Assembly: GCA_015661855.1 (NCBI GenBank)
Contig: DQVH01000042.1
Span: 1-10,431 of the forward strand
Direction: 5' to 3'
Length of the DNA: 10,431 nt
Source: Desulfurococcales archaeon
GTDB taxonomy: Archaea > Thermoproteota > Thermoprotei_A > CAZTBM01 > SZUA-1508
The first letter of the stretch is position 1. The number at the start of each line of letters is the position of its first letter. Under the pieces are notes generated by a model. The model made no database searches and was not told where the DNA came from. It saw nothing but the letters and a program-made list of their open reading frames with translations. A program made the position numbers and the translations under genes. Positions 1 through 6,598 of this stretch are shown here, one piece after another.

Positions 1-1
1 C

Positions 2-451
2 TTAGATGAAGCATATGATGAAGTTGGCTGGAAACTAGAAGACTTCTACGGCGAAATATATGCAGGCTTTGAGGAAGCATTTGTTAAAGGTGAAGAGGCA
101 TTAAGAGAGGCTGGTGTAAGTGAGGAATGGATTAAACCATTAATGGAGTTAATTAAGAAACACATAGAACTAAAGAAAATCAAAATCTCAGGAATACTCA
201 CATTACAAACACTAAGATCTGATGGTATAGAAGTACTCAAAAAAATACTAACATCAATAAAATCGTATCCCCTAAAGAAGGGTATGAGCTTAAAAATATA
301 CACAATAGGTGCTCCAAGATATAGAATAGATTTGGTAGCAGACGAATATAAGGAGGCAGAAAAAACCCTAGCAAACATAGTAAATGAAGTTATGAAAATG
401 AGTAAGAAAATGAATGTCTATGCAAGTTTTGAAAGATTAAAGACAAAGTAA
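2..451 (+). CDS. Translation initiation factor aIF2 subunit alpha (3' part, start lies before the window)
   Basis: aIF2-alpha is one of three subunits of the factor that carries initiator Met-tRNA to the small ribosomal subunit. The 149 visible residues are in one open frame from the first bases of the window, so the gene is cut by the window edge, not truncated. Residues 1-57 (LDEAYDEVGWKLEDFYG, then an acidic helical stretch) fit the end of the middle helical domain. From about residue 58 (KKIKISGILTLQTL) to the end is the alpha-beta C-terminal domain that contacts the gamma subunit. The N-terminal S1 domain would lie upstream. Linkage to nop10 immediately downstream is a recurrent archaeal arrangement and supports the call. 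The family assignment comes from sequence pattern and context. Confidence 0.9.
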   Translation, partial: LDEAYDEVGWKLEDFYGEIYAGFEEAFVKGEEALREAGVSEEWIKPLMELIKKHIELKKIKISGILTLQTLRSDGIEVLKKILTSIKSYPLKKGMSLKIYTIGAPRYRIDLVADEYKEAEKTLANIVNEVMKMSKKMNVYASFERLKTK

Positions 452-460
452 GGTGAATTT

Positions 461-631
461 ATGCCAACACTACTTAGAAAGTGTTCTAAATGTAATAAGT
501 ACACGTTAAAACAAAATAAATGCCCCTACTGTGGAGGCCCATTAGTTACACCACACCCACCTAAATTCTCACCCGAAGACAAGTATATTAAATATAGAAT
601 TTTAGCTAAAAAAGCTGCAGGTTTACTCTAA
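461..631 (+). CDS. nop10: Nop10, H/ACA ribonucleoprotein subunit (56 aa)
   Basis: Nop10 is a small core protein of the H/ACA RNP, where it binds the pseudouridine synthase Cbf5 and guides rRNA pseudouridylation. This 56-residue frame has the archaeal zinc ribbon: C8-x2-C11 and C21-x2-C24 (CSKC, CPYC). A Pro-rich linker (PHPPKFSPEDKY) and a C-terminal basic helix ending KKAAGLL follow, as in the family. It begins 9 bases after the aIF2-alpha stop. The ribosome site AAGGTGA (450-456) overlaps that stop codon, so the two are surely co-transcribed. The stop TAA (629-631) overlaps the aglB stop on the other strand. The length is normal for archaeal Nop10. Confidence 0.95.
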   Translation: MPTLLRKCSKCNKYTLKQNKCPYCGGPLVTPHPPKFSPEDKYIKYRILAKKAAGLL

Positions 632-2715
632 AATTCAACTTTATAGAGGAAAACAACTACAGTGTAGCCTCTAGTAGTCTCCTCAAACGCCTTTATTAAC
701 TTAAATCTCTCAGGGGGCTCTATAGGTAATGGTTGGATACTCCTTCTTCCCACAGTTGGATCGTAGACGTATGCATAGGGTTGACCACCAATTTCACGTA
801 TACCTCCTATTATCATCTTAAACAACGTACTATTCATAACTACTGGGCTATCCCAAGCGTAATCTCCATACTCAGTAATATACTTTGTCTCATTAAATCC
901 ACCTATTCTAATCATCCATATAGCTTTAGCTAAATCACCCCTAGGTACTAATATATATGCTACGCTATCCCTAAACTCTTGCTTAATAAACACTTCATAC
1001 GTTAATACGTATGTAGCATTTCTTGGAGTTTTAAATATGTTGCTTAAAATTTCTATTGAAGTATTTTCGTCACCTATCAAAGCCCTTGCAACCCACGATA
1101 TATGGGTTGCATTTACCGTACTATTATCACATAATGTAGCTTTACCTGTTATAACTGTTATGTAGTATCCATAATCCCACCAAGCAACTATCACTGCTGG
1201 ATCACTTATATTATTTTTAATGTAGTCTAGTGCCTCTATCCAAACCTTATTTACTACAGGTACTGATCCTGCAGCTGAAAGTATTGTTGGTATTTGTTGA
1301 CCGCTTAGAAAGCCTGTATAAACAGTTAGTGATAATACTATCATTATAAAGAAGAATAATACCATTATAGGTGTAGGATCTATTTTTACACCTAGCCTTC
1401 TACCCTTTCTCACCTTAACTTCTTTAGCAAGCTCTATAGCGGATACACGTATGATTCTACATAATGCTATACCGGCAGTTATGGCAAAGAATGGTGAACT
1501 AAGATGCATTAGGTAAGCTGCTGATGCAGCACCATAAATTGATGTAATAACGGCTATGAAAACTAGTAAGCCCGGCTGGTTTACCCTCTCTCTTAGCAAT
1601 AAGTATATGCCTATAGGTGCTAGTATGAATGCTAAACCTGTTTCGCGACATAGTAGTGCCCATGTACTCATTTGATGTTCTTGAACAGAAACAAAGAGTA
1701 CATTTAAACCTCTAAGCCATGGCATAATTATACTCAGATGCCTTATACCTAGAGGGCTTAAGCTTATTAGACGTAGTAGTGAGGCTACACCTATATACAA
1801 ACCTATAGTTAATGCAAATACGGTGCCAATAAGTATCCTTCTATGCCGTTCTACACCTATTCTTAACAATATTAGGTCGAAAAGTAAAATAAGATAGGAT
1901 GCCAATAATCCTAAGCCAACACTAGACTTGAGTATACCCAAACTTATCTTCGGAGTGTTTACTGCAAATATTAATGCTATCAATGTTGCTACAATATAAT
2001 ATTTTACAAATACTTCATCATTTTTGCCAGCTATCACGACTAGTATAGCATAAGCTATAAAGATTAAGAATACATAACTATAGCCGCCCCATGTTAAACA
2101 GGTTATTCCAAAGAATAATCCAGCTATAATAGCATAAATAATTCTCTTACTATTTAATGCTTTAATCATAAAATATATTGTGATGAGTATGTATGCTACA
2201 CCAAAACCTAGTTTTGTATAAAAGCCTGCTATAGTTCTATCGAGAGCTGCAGGAATGAATGCTTGAAATAGTGCTGCAAGTAGTCCCGCTCTATAGTCAT
2301 ATATTTCTTTAACTATTAGGTAAACAAAGAGTATCTCTAAAACACCCATAAATGGGGGTAGTATAGTGGAAATGTAGAGTAGTAATGTTTCTTGATCAAG
2401 CCAGAATACTATAGGCTTCAAGATGTAATATATTATCGCACCCAACATTGCTAATCCGGGATACTCGGTCTTGTAAATATCTCTCCCTAAAGGATACCAC
2501 CATAAATCCTTAGTTGCCTCCCTTGTAAGATTAAACCATGAATGTAATCCATGGTTAACAAGATACTTAGTTATATAGTATTGGAAGTATGGATCAAATT
2601 CGTATAAGTATAATCCATACCTTAATGGCTGTAATCTTATAATGAAACCAAGTATTGCTAGAGTAGATAGTATTACGGCGATCCACAGCCTCCTATTACT
2701 AAGTGTAAGTTTCAC
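628..2715 (-). CDS. aglB: AglB/STT3-type oligosaccharyltransferase, catalytic subunit (695 aa)
   Basis: This membrane enzyme transfers a glycan from a dolichyl-phosphate or -pyrophosphate carrier to Asn in N-x-S/T sequons on the outer face of the cell membrane. About 13 hydrophobic segments fill residues 10-470; the remaining 225 residues form the external C-terminal domain. Visible motifs are the first catalytic Asp (D41 in EFDPYF), an SVQE motif in the fifth external loop (343-346), WWDYG at 512-516, and a DK-type motif D594-x2-K597-x3-M601. At the usual second acidic motif (DxE/DxD) the sequence reads AGFYTKLG (163-170), without acidic residues. Several sequons (N502, N531, N535, N551, N566, N608, N628) suggest the enzyme is itself glycosylated. 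The start is GTG with GAGGTG five bases upstream (2721-2726). It is monocistronic, convergent with nop10. Confidence 0.95.
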   Translation of the reverse strand: MKLTLSNRRLWIAVILSTLAILGFIIRLQPLRYGLYLYEFDPYFQYYITKYLVNHGLHSWFNLTREATKDLWWYPLGRDIYKTEYPGLAMLGAIIYYILKPIVFWLDQETLLLYISTILPPFMGVLEILFVYLIVKEIYDYRAGLLAALFQAFIPAALDRTIAGFYTKLGFGVAYILITIYFMIKALNSKRIIYAIIAGLFFGITCLTWGGYSYVFLIFIAYAILVVIAGKNDEVFVKYYIVATLIALIFAVNTPKISLGILKSSVGLGLLASYLILLFDLILLRIGVERHRRILIGTVFALTIGLYIGVASLLRLISLSPLGIRHLSIIMPWLRGLNVLFVSVQEHQMSTWALLCRETGLAFILAPIGIYLLLRERVNQPGLLVFIAVITSIYGAASAAYLMHLSSPFFAITAGIALCRIIRVSAIELAKEVKVRKGRRLGVKIDPTPIMVLFFFIMIVLSLTVYTGFLSGQQIPTILSAAGSVPVVNKVWIEALDYIKNNISDPAVIVAWWDYGYYITVITGKATLCDNSTVNATHISWVARALIGDENTSIEILSNIFKTPRNATYVLTYEVFIKQEFRDSVAYILVPRGDLAKAIWMIRIGGFNETKYITEYGDYAWDSPVVMNSTLFKMIIGGIREIGGQPYAYVYDPTVGRRSIQPLPIEPPERFKLIKAFEETTRGYTVVVFLYKVEF

Positions 2716-2776
2716 TATTACACCTCTTTAAACATTAGTTGATTCCCAAGTACTAACAATACCTTAGCGTAACTTC

Positions 2777-2787
2777 TATATAATTTT
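2777..2787 (-). promoter_or_regulatory. Probable TATA box (box A) for aglB
   Basis: On the minus strand the sequence reads AAAATTATATA, a good archaeal TATA element, about 65 bases upstream of the aglB GTG. Transcription would start some 25 bases downstream, near 2752, giving a leader of about 37 bases that carries the GAGGTG ribosome site. Judged by eye only. Confidence 0.5.
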
Positions 2788-2845
2788 AGCTTACCCACTA
2801 GGAGTTCTAGATCATGATGTACTGGGGTCATCCTCAAGATAAATA

Positions 2846-2854
2846 TTTAAATAT
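2846..2854 (+). promoter_or_regulatory. Probable TATA box for the three-helix membrane protein
   Basis: TTTAAATAT preceded by an A-rich BRE-like stretch (AAGATAAATA) lies about 60 bases upstream of the TTG start at 2909. The predicted transcript would begin near 2876 and have a leader of about 33 bases with a weak GGTG site at 2898-2901. The 193-base gap 2716-2908 thus appears to hold two separate divergent promoters and nothing else recognised. Confidence 0.5.
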
Positions 2855-2908
2855 TCCTTGTATTCCGTTTAAACGTGATCTATACGTGAATGTGTTTGGT
2901 GTAGTGTA

Positions 2909-3304
2909 TTGTCCTCGAAAAGTGCACGAATTATTGTAAGGTACTTAGGTAGTAAGATAGGCACTACCCTCATACTTATCGTAATCTTACTGGTTATACT
3001 TTTACTCTCAGGTACACTCTTTACAGTAATCAATAGATCTCCGTTTGTGGTTGGAGCTAGAAATGGTGGAGCAATACTCATCTACCCTTACACTATAACA
3101 TTTCAGACATCTGCTGAAGCACTAGCTCTAATAATAGCTCTAATACTAACCATACTGGGATATTATACTTTGACTGAAGTGGTTTCACGTATAACCGATA
3201 ATAAACTTGCAAACATGGTTTACGTTTTAGGATTAATTCTATTCATCTTTGGTATAATTATAGTCTTAATGATATTGAATATTAAGTTAGGTAGAATATT
3301 CTAA
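2909..3304 (+). CDS. Unknown small membrane protein with three predicted helices (131 aa)
   Basis: I do not recognise a family. The product has a short basic N-terminus (MSSKSARIIVRYLGSKIG), then three hydrophobic segments at about residues 17-41, 68-91 and 102-126, with a 25-residue polar loop between the first two and a short charged loop (SRITDNKLAN) between the last two. The basic N-terminus suggests an inside location, placing the first loop outside the cell. The start is TTG; no in-frame ATG or GTG lies between it and the upstream in-frame stop (2876-2878), and GGTG at 2898-2901 is a plausible ribosome site. It stands alone, divergent from aglB and convergent with carS, with only six bases between their stops. 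A link to protein glycosylation or membrane lipids would be guesswork from position. Confidence 0.75.
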   Translation: MSSKSARIIVRYLGSKIGTTLILIVILLVILLLSGTLFTVINRSPFVVGARNGGAILIYPYTITFQTSAEALALIIALILTILGYYTLTEVVSRITDNKLANMVYVLGLILFIFGIIIVLMILNIKLGRIF

Positions 3305-3310
3305 CAACTA

Positions 3311-3832
3311 TCACCATGGGACGTCTTTAAGCTTAAGAATGTAAGCTATTTTATTAGTTATAGGATGTAGAATAAGTGCTAATATCATACTAAATACGGT
3401 TACCTCTACACTTATACTAGTATTTACTAACCTCATCAATATAGTAGCACCTACAACAAAGTCTAACTGATCAAGAATAGGTGCAGAAGCTCCACGAGGT
3501 ATTTTCATACGGCGCTTCACAAATGCACCAATAATATCCCCTAGTAAAGCTCCGGTAACCGATAAGAACGGTAGTAGGATATTAGGTATAGAAACACTAT
3601 AAATTACAGCTAAGTAAAGGATTACAAGCCCTAAAGTATATCCGGAGAGTAAACCGTAGAGTAAACCTTCAAAAGTCTTACCCCCACCTAAAATGTCAAC
3701 TCCGTTAATAAACTTTCTCCCAAAATCAATTCTATGTGTACCCTTTACTAAAGTTGGCGTAGAGTTAGCTATAAAAGCTGGTAAATAGTATAATACAAAC
3801 TGTAATACTACTTCTGAGAGCTGTGATAACAC
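3311..3832 (-). CDS. carS: CDP-archaeol synthase CarS (173 aa)
   Basis: CarS activates the unsaturated ether lipid DGGGP with CTP to give CDP-archaeol, the precursor to which polar head groups are attached; it is an integral membrane enzyme. Family marks are PAFIANSTPTLVKG near the N-terminus (18-31), GGGKTFEG (49-56), and the long conserved run around GDIIGAFVKRR (98-108), PRGASAPILDQLDF (112-125). Four to five hydrophobic segments separate these. The size is normal. The start is GTG at 3832 with a strong GGAGGG (3838-3843) five bases upstream, which supports this start even though it lies inside the upstream RecA-like gene; the two overlap by 25 bases and must be translated from one message. 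Confidence 0.93.
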   Translation of the reverse strand: MLSQLSEVVLQFVLYYLPAFIANSTPTLVKGTHRIDFGRKFINGVDILGGGKTFEGLLYGLLSGYTLGLVILYLAVIYSVSIPNILLPFLSVTGALLGDIIGAFVKRRMKIPRGASAPILDQLDFVVGATILMRLVNTSISVEVTVFSMILALILHPITNKIAYILKLKDVPW

Positions 3833-4455
3833 TTTAACCCTCCTTTAGTAATTATTAACTCAAGTACCTTAAACTTCTCCTCAGGTTTCTCTATAGTTAG
3901 TTTACGGAGACCTCTATCTATTATCTCTAGTTTGATAATGTAGTCTGCCCAGTACCTTACTAGGCTACTAGCTAGTATATCAAATCCCTCCTCTTCCCCC
4001 CTTACCTGACTTGTTACTATTACTGGTATTGCTGAGGATAATTTACTTAGAATAGCCAACTGCATATTCAGCTTATTTATTGCCTTCCTATCATCATATG
4101 AAGCCAGCCTATATAGTGCTGTTAAACTATCAACCACTATTAAATCGTACATATTTACTACATTCGGCTTAATTAGCATAGATAAAATTATTAAGTTCTG
4201 TACATTGTAGTCTCTCACAATTAGTAAATCCACCTTCTCTAATAATCTACTATCACTTACCATACTAGATAGTCTATCAATAAATAGTTCATTTTCAGTA
4301 CTAATGAATAATACTTTTCCCCCAGATTCCAATACGGATAAAAGATATTGTAATGATAGTGTAGTTTTACCTGATGCTGCATCCCCATATATTACTAATA
4401 ATCCCTTTCTTATATCACCTAAAGTATCATCTAAAAGCGTTATACCACTAATCAT
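3808..4455 (-). CDS. RecA-superfamily ATPase, RadB/RadA-paralog-like (215 aa)
   Basis: The product is a stand-alone RecA/Rad51-fold ATPase core. Walker A is GDAASGKT (24-31), a catalytic Glu candidate is E54 in STENE, Walker B is DLIVVDS (104-110), and VTSQVRG (147-153) fits the switch region after the central strands. RYWADYIIKLE (167-177) resembles the end of the RadB/RadC core. The helix-hairpin-helix N-terminal DNA-binding domain of RadA is absent, so it is not the main recombinase. Archaeal RadA paralogs are thought to assist recombination and repair; a KaiC-like ATPase is a less likely alternative. The start is ATG at 4455. The gene heads a two-gene minus-strand unit with carS and diverges from a RuvC-fold gene. 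Confidence 0.85.
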   Translation of the reverse strand: MISGITLLDDTLGDIRKGLLVIYGDAASGKTTLSLQYLLSVLESGGKVLFISTENELFIDRLSSMVSDSRLLEKVDLLIVRDYNVQNLIILSMLIKPNVVNMYDLIVVDSLTALYRLASYDDRKAINKLNMQLAILSKLSSAIPVIVTSQVRGEEEGFDILASSLVRYWADYIIKLEIIDRGLRKLTIEKPEEKFKVLELIITKGGLKCYHSSQK

Positions 4456-4496
4456 ACTATACCCGCTATATTACATTAGGTTATCATTTGCTAGAA

Positions 4497-4507
4497 GTTT
4501 TTATATC
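4497..4507. promoter_or_regulatory. AT-rich element, probable TATA box for the RuvC-like operon and perhaps the RecA-like gene
   Basis: The plus strand reads GTTTTTATATC. It lies about 30 bases before ATG 4536, close to the spacing of a leaderless or near-leaderless archaeal start. Read on the minus strand (GATATAAAAAC) it lies about 45 bases before ATG 4455 and could serve that gene too. The element sits inside the longer reading frame that opens at TTG 4488, which argues against that earlier start. Confidence 0.45.
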
Positions 4508-4535
4508 ATATCCGGAGTTTATGTGTTTAGAGAGT

Positions 4536-5213
4536 ATGAGGAATAATAGAGCTGTAAGAGTATACATAAGTGACCCAAGAATACTAAAAACACTAATAAC
4601 AATGTTGAATAAGGAGGGTATACCATTTACTGAGTTAACAGCAAACATAATCAGTAATGGTGATATAGTGATTACTAATAACCTTCAACACACAATTAAA
4701 TACTTAAGGGGAAAACGTGTATACATAGTTGAAGCTAATAGAGCAACTCCAGAATACTTAACTAATGTGGTTGAGAAAGTTAAATGCCTACTCAGAGGGA
4801 AGGATAGGTATAGAACTTTAATATTAGGTATAGATCCAGGAGTTAAAATAGGACTAGTTATACTAGGTGATAATGAGCTATGTAAGGCTACAGTATTTAA
4901 TAGCGTAGAGGATCTAATTAGTACAGTTAAACTAGCACTACTAAACATACCTTACGAGAGAGCAAGAGTAAGAATTGGAAATGGTGAGAAATCTGCTAGG
5001 GTAGTTAATGAAATACTAAATTTCATAGAGAAGTATAAGAGTAAAGAGCTTAAAGAGAAGGAGATAGTTATAGAATTAGTTGATGAGACAAGAACATATA
5101 ATATACCCGCTATCTTTAGAGGTAAAATGGGTAATATCCCTAAAGACGTAATATCCGCACTAAACATAGCTGTAAGAAAAGGTTTAGTCATAGAAGGAAT
5201 AGAATACTCATAA
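4536..5213 (+). CDS. Predicted RuvC/RNase H-fold protein, archaeal (225 aa)
   Basis: The N-terminal part (1-90) is an alpha-beta module with no recognised motif. From residue 94 a RuvC/YqgF-like fold begins: TLILGIDPGVKIGLVIL has the classic first strand with D100, then conserved acidic positions in IVIELVDE (177-184, E180/D183/E184) and a final KDVISALNIA helix (203-212, D204). This acidic set matches the metal-binding pattern of RNase H-fold nucleases, so catalysis is plausible but unproven. It resembles the RNase H-like domain of archaeal COG2433 proteins without their long extra regions. The frame is open from TTG 4488, and ATG 4521 is possible with GGAG (4513-4516), but ATG 4536 fits the TATA box at 4498-4506 best. 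It heads the plus-strand operon, with 29 bases before the next start. Confidence 0.75.
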   Translation: MRNNRAVRVYISDPRILKTLITMLNKEGIPFTELTANIISNGDIVITNNLQHTIKYLRGKRVYIVEANRATPEYLTNVVEKVKCLLRGKDRYRTLILGIDPGVKIGLVILGDNELCKATVFNSVEDLISTVKLALLNIPYERARVRIGNGEKSARVVNEILNFIEKYKSKELKEKEIVIELVDETRTYNIPAIFRGKMGNIPKDVISALNIAVRKGLVIEGIEYS

Positions 5214-5229
5214 ATACACTAGCTAACTA

Positions 5230-5236
5230 GGTGGAG
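5230..5236 (+). promoter_or_regulatory. Ribosome binding site that fixes the Grc3-like start
   Basis: GGTGGAG ends six bases before ATG 5243. The GTG at 5231 that opens the longer frame is itself part of this site, so the ATG is preferred and the protein is four residues shorter than the longest frame. Confidence 0.65.
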
Positions 5237-5242
5237 AATAGT

Positions 5243-6598
5243 ATGCCGCTACCTGAGATACCTACGCAGACACAGAATGTAACATTGGAAAATGGAGAAG
5301 TGTTAATTGTTGGAGGCCCTGCAACAATTAATGTTAAGAAAGGTAGTATTAGAATCTTAGGAAGGGTATTTAGTGAAGGAGAAAAAGTAGTAGTACATAC
5401 AACAAAGTCATATAGTGTTGTATGTGAAGATAAACCATGTGAAGTTGAGGTAATAATTGGTAGTTCAGGGTTTACGAAGAAAACGAGAATACAAGACGAT
5501 AACATCTATTTCTGGGAGAAAATAGCTAACGAAATACTCACAGACAGCAGTAAAAATAAGAAAATGAAAGTAATTATAATCGGCGATGTAGAGAGCGGAA
5601 AAACATCACTATCAACCCTCATAGCAAATATGGCTCACCGTAAAGGATTAAAGACAGCTATAATTGACGCTGATGTAGGACAAGCCGATATAGGTCCACC
5701 AACCTGTATTTCACTTGGAATTGTGGAAAAGCCAATCCTTAAATTAAGTGATGTAAAATTAGTAAAATCATGCTTCGTAGGCTCAATAACACCATGTAAT
5801 AGTATGGATAAACTACTTACATGTCTAAGTCAGCTACTTAATCACGCATACAATATCGCTGACATAATAATAATTGATACTGATGGGTGGATTAAATCAA
5901 CTGAAGCTATTGAATCAAAAATAAACATAATTAAACTCGTAAAACCAGACTACATACTATTACTAAAGAAGGCTAATGACTCTTGGATATCACGACTAGA
6001 AGAATATCTAAAACAATGTAAGAAAATTAAATGCATAACACTGCCAACACCCTCACTAATTAAAATCAGAAATAGAGAGTTTAGAAAGAGCTTCCGAGAA
6101 CACGGATATAGTAGATTCTTAAAAAACTTACAATCATTAACAGTTAAACTAAACTCTATAAAAATTATCAATAGTGAACTATTTAATGGTATACCATTAT
6201 CAAATGAAGAACTAAATAAAATTAAAAACATACTAAATGTAGACGATAATACAATACTATATGGTGAAAAGAGTAATAACAAAGCAATAATAGTCTTAAG
6301 TAAACGTGTAGAAGTAGGTAGTGAGCAGGAACTAAAGATTAAAGAAACATTGGGAGTATTCAGAGTAGAATATAGAGTACAGGGATTTGAACAAGGAATT
6401 GTAGTAGGCTTACTCGATGAAAACCTGGAGGACCTAGGTATTGGTATTATAGAGAGTATAGACTTTAAGAATATGACTATGAAAATCCTAGTCCCTAAGG
6501 GTATTAGTCCATCACTTATAAGCGTAGGACAGATAAAGCTACACATTAAGAATAACGGTATATGTGAGGAATACAAGATTAAAGGTAAACCACTATGA
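5243..6598 (+). CDS. Grc3/Clp1-family polynucleotide 5'-hydroxyl kinase (451 aa)
   Basis: Clp1/Grc3 proteins phosphorylate 5'-OH ends of RNA (and DNA) with ATP and act in RNA processing and repair. The layout is the family one: an N-terminal beta domain (about 10-85), a P-loop kinase domain (108-300) and a C-terminal beta domain (about 340-451). Motifs are Walker A GDVESGKT (114-121), the family-specific Walker B region DADVGQADIGPP (142-153), GSITP (180-184), the clasp-like TDGW (213-216) and an Arg-rich lid candidate around RNREFRKSFR (276-285). All key residues appear present. It follows the RuvC-fold gene by 29 bases, and its TGA overlaps the ATG of the decarboxylase gene in an ATGA. The natural substrate is not shown by the sequence; RNA is the family expectation. 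Confidence 0.88.
   Translation: MPLPEIPTQTQNVTLENGEVLIVGGPATINVKKGSIRILGRVFSEGEKVVVHTTKSYSVVCEDKPCEVEVIIGSSGFTKKTRIQDDNIYFWEKIANEILTDSSKNKKMKVIIIGDVESGKTSLSTLIANMAHRKGLKTAIIDADVGQADIGPPTCISLGIVEKPILKLSDVKLVKSCFVGSITPCNSMDKLLTCLSQLLNHAYNIADIIIIDTDGWIKSTEAIESKINIIKLVKPDYILLLKKANDSWISRLEEYLKQCKKIKCITLPTPSLIKIRNREFRKSFREHGYSRFLKNLQSLTVKLNSIKIINSELFNGIPLSNEELNKIKNILNVDDNTILYGEKSNNKAIIVLSKRVEVGSEQELKIKETLGVFRVEYRVQGFEQGIVVGLLDENLEDLGIGIIESIDFKNMTMKILVPKGISPSLISVGQIKLHIKNNGICEEYKIKGKPL

Noticed and set aside
46..378. Minus-strand frame of 110 codons opposite aIF2-alpha
   Set aside because: It is antisense to a clearly conserved coding region and shows no family motif of its own.
2800..2845. Possible C/D-box guide RNA around CATGATGTACTGGGGTCATCC
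   Set aside because: A C-box-like ATGATG is present, but no convincing D box (CTGA) or D'/C' pair at the right spacing was found on either strand.
4488..4535. Extended N-terminus (TTG 4488) for the RuvC-like protein
   Set aside because: The extension covers the probable TATA box at 4498-4506, and TTG 4488 has no ribosome site. ATG 4521 with GGAG remains possible.
5950..6576. Long minus-strand reading frame of 208 codons opposite the Grc3-like gene
   Set aside because: It is rich in Ser, Leu, Ile and Pro with no motif, and lies wholly within a gene with clear kinase motifs; it results from the A-rich codon use on the plus strand.
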